Part shown: piece after piece, positions 62,689 to 64,000 of the stretch
Layout: each line of letters opens with the position of its first letter
Position numbering within the stretch: the first letter of the stretch is position 1
From: VXYL01 sp965116345
GTDB lineage: Bacteria; Pseudomonadota; Gammaproteobacteria; Pseudomonadales; Azotimanducaceae
Direction of reading: 5' to 3'
DNA: 64,000 bases
Assembly (NCBI GenBank): GCA_965116345.1
Contig: OZ220680.1
Span: 1,426,001-1,490,000, forward strand
The notes under the pieces: generated by a model
What the model saw: the letters and a program-made list of their open reading frames with translations, nothing else
The model's database searches: none
Told to the model about the DNA's origin: nothing
Position numbers and translations under genes: made by a program

Positions 62689-64000
62689 TCAGACGACGGT
62701 TCGGTGGGTGCCGCCGGGTTGGGGATCGATGCCGAGCGCGTCGTAGATGGCCTTCTGGGCGGGTTCGGCGACGGTGGCGGTGCGCACGTGCAGCGTGCGT
62801 CCGTCGGCGCGGCGGAAGGTGGCGGTGACGCGCTGCTGGCCGCCGAGGATGTCGCGCAGCGTGGTCCAACTGGCGCGCTCGCCGGCGGCGGCGAGCCGCC
62901 GGCGGATCACCTGCACGGCCTGGTAGGCGACCACGGTGATGAACAGGTGGCCCTCGGCGCGGACCGGTTTGCGGTGGTGGATCGGGCGCAGGCCGAGTTC
63001 GGACTTCAGCGACCGGAACACGGCCTCCAGGTCGGTCAGCGTGGTGTAGGTGCGCCACAGCGCCGCGTCGTCCCAGTCGGCGACGTTGGTGCGCAGGCAG
63101 TAGACGCCCGGGTGGGTGGCCATGGAGCCCTCGACGGGGCGCCGGGTCCAGTTCACCGCCACCGCGCGGGCACCGGACCCGTCGGCGACGACCTCGACGT
63201 CGTAGTGCCGGGCGACGCGGCCGTGGCGCGCCTTGAGGCGGCCGACGCGCTCGTGCACCTTGTCGAGGCGTTTGACCGTGTGCGGCCTGGCGAGCCCCTC
63301 GGACAGCGCCGCGAGGGCCTTCTCGAAGCGCTTCGAGAAGCGCTCCAGGATGGCGTTCTCCTTCTCCGCCCGCTCCGGCGAGTGGCAGTACAGGCGCACC
63401 TCGCCGTCGGCGCGCGACGCCGCCCGATGCAGGTGCACGGTGCGCCCGCCGCGGGTGCCGTGCGCCGTCGCCGCGGCGGCGTCGAAGGCGCGCGGCCGCT
63501 CGCGGCTCACCACCAGGTAGCGGTAGCCGGCGTCGCGCAGCCACGCCACCCGGTCCTCGGTGGCGATGCCGCGGTCCATCACCACCAGCGCCCCCGCCGG
63601 CGCGCCGAGCGCGGCCAGCATGGACTCGAGCGTGTCCTGCTCGCGGACGCTGCCGGAGAACACCTCCGAGCGGCGCACGAAGCCGCTGCCGTCGAGCACC
63701 AGTCCCAGGGTCAGCAGCGGGCAGTCGCCGCGCTGCTCCTTGGAGTGGCCGCGCGCCGCCTTCGGGATCGCCGCGGCGGCGCCCTCGAAGTAGGTGTTGG
63801 TGAGGTCGTACAGGGTCACCGTCGGCTCGATGCCGAACAGCCCCGCGGCGGCGTCGAACAGATGCTCCTCGATCGCCGCGCGGTGCGCCATGAGGGCGTC
63901 CGACGCGCGGTAGAGCTGCATGGCGCCCATGGTCTCGAAGTCGACGCCCAGCAGTTCGCCGGCGGCGCTGCGGCCGCGCAGCCAGCGCATCGTCGCGCGC
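62689..64000 (-). mobile_element. IS1634-type transposase gene (5' end cut by window edge)
   Basis: A frame of at least 437 codons runs off the right edge; the visible ATG at 63990 is internal, because the frame continues upstream of it. DDE-type features are VTLYDLTNTYFEGAAAA, LVVMDRGIATEDRVAW, and the YREK-like region FRSLKSELGLRPIHHRK. These match IS4-group, IS1634-family transposases. The gene is intact to its stop (GTHRTVV), so the element may be functional. I could not define its terminal inverted repeats. The region is visibly richer in GC runs than its neighbours. Confidence 0.8.

Overview
The window is high-GC DNA, packed with genes on both strands and with no gap above about 300 bases. 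The run ftsN-like, hslV, hslU, DUF971, ubiE, ubiJ, ubiB (12.7-20.0 kb) is a gene order typical of Gammaproteobacteria. A MoxR/Bat operon, a TonB receptor and outer-membrane barrels also fit a Gram-negative. The accessory genes are rich in class III CoA-transferases (five CaiB/BaiF domains), phytanoyl-CoA dioxygenase-like proteins (four), an acyl-CoA ligase, a crotonase and a MaoC hydratase. This resembles marine or host-associated heterotrophic gammaproteobacteria; that ecological reading is inference.

Layout. 0-12 kb: the 5' end of glucokinase, a PhyH enzyme, a small K+-channel-like protein, an Opp-type peptide importer (binding protein and two permeases, no ATPases), an amidase/acyl-CoA-dehydrogenase pair, an ECF sigma factor with a long C-terminal extension, and a copper amine oxidase. 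12-20 kb: an AbiEii-like nucleotidyltransferase with an unknown partner, then the ftsN/hslVU/ubi block, interrupted by a frameshifted DUF481 outer-membrane gene. A good sigma-32-like promoter lies before hslV. 20-27 kb: a candidate selenoprotein of the GrdB/PrdB-like family with an in-frame UGA followed by a SECIS-like hairpin, an acyl-CoA ligase fused to a VOC domain, a crotonase, a DUF2141 protein, an amidohydrolase and a porin. 27-43 kb: CoA-transferase genes, a lone HicB antitoxin, an epimerase/MFS pair, a 49-codon small ORF coupled to a CoA-transferase, a TonB receptor, PhyH, SDR, DUF3565 and luciferase-like genes. 43-54 kb: a seven-gene MoxR-DUF58-VWA-Bat operon in which BatD and BatE appear fused. 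54-64 kb: an HtrA protease with a sigma-E-like promoter, a penicillin acylase family protein, two PhyH proteins, an alpha/beta hydrolase, a MaoC-like protein, a rhombosortase-like rhomboid and an IS1634-type transposase that runs off the window.

Small repeats are the second theme. At least three families of short palindromic elements sit between genes: one with GTAGGGGC ends, a two-hairpin REP-like type, and a CTGATCAAGCC palindrome. Some have become part of genes. GTAGGGGC ends supply the stop codon of four genes, a two-hairpin element encodes the C-terminus of a Bat-operon lipoprotein, and two copies sit inside a triplicated 5' end of the oppB-like gene.

The strongest candidate for something not captured by routine annotation is the UGA-containing gene at 19997-20863, which an ordinary gene caller would split in two.
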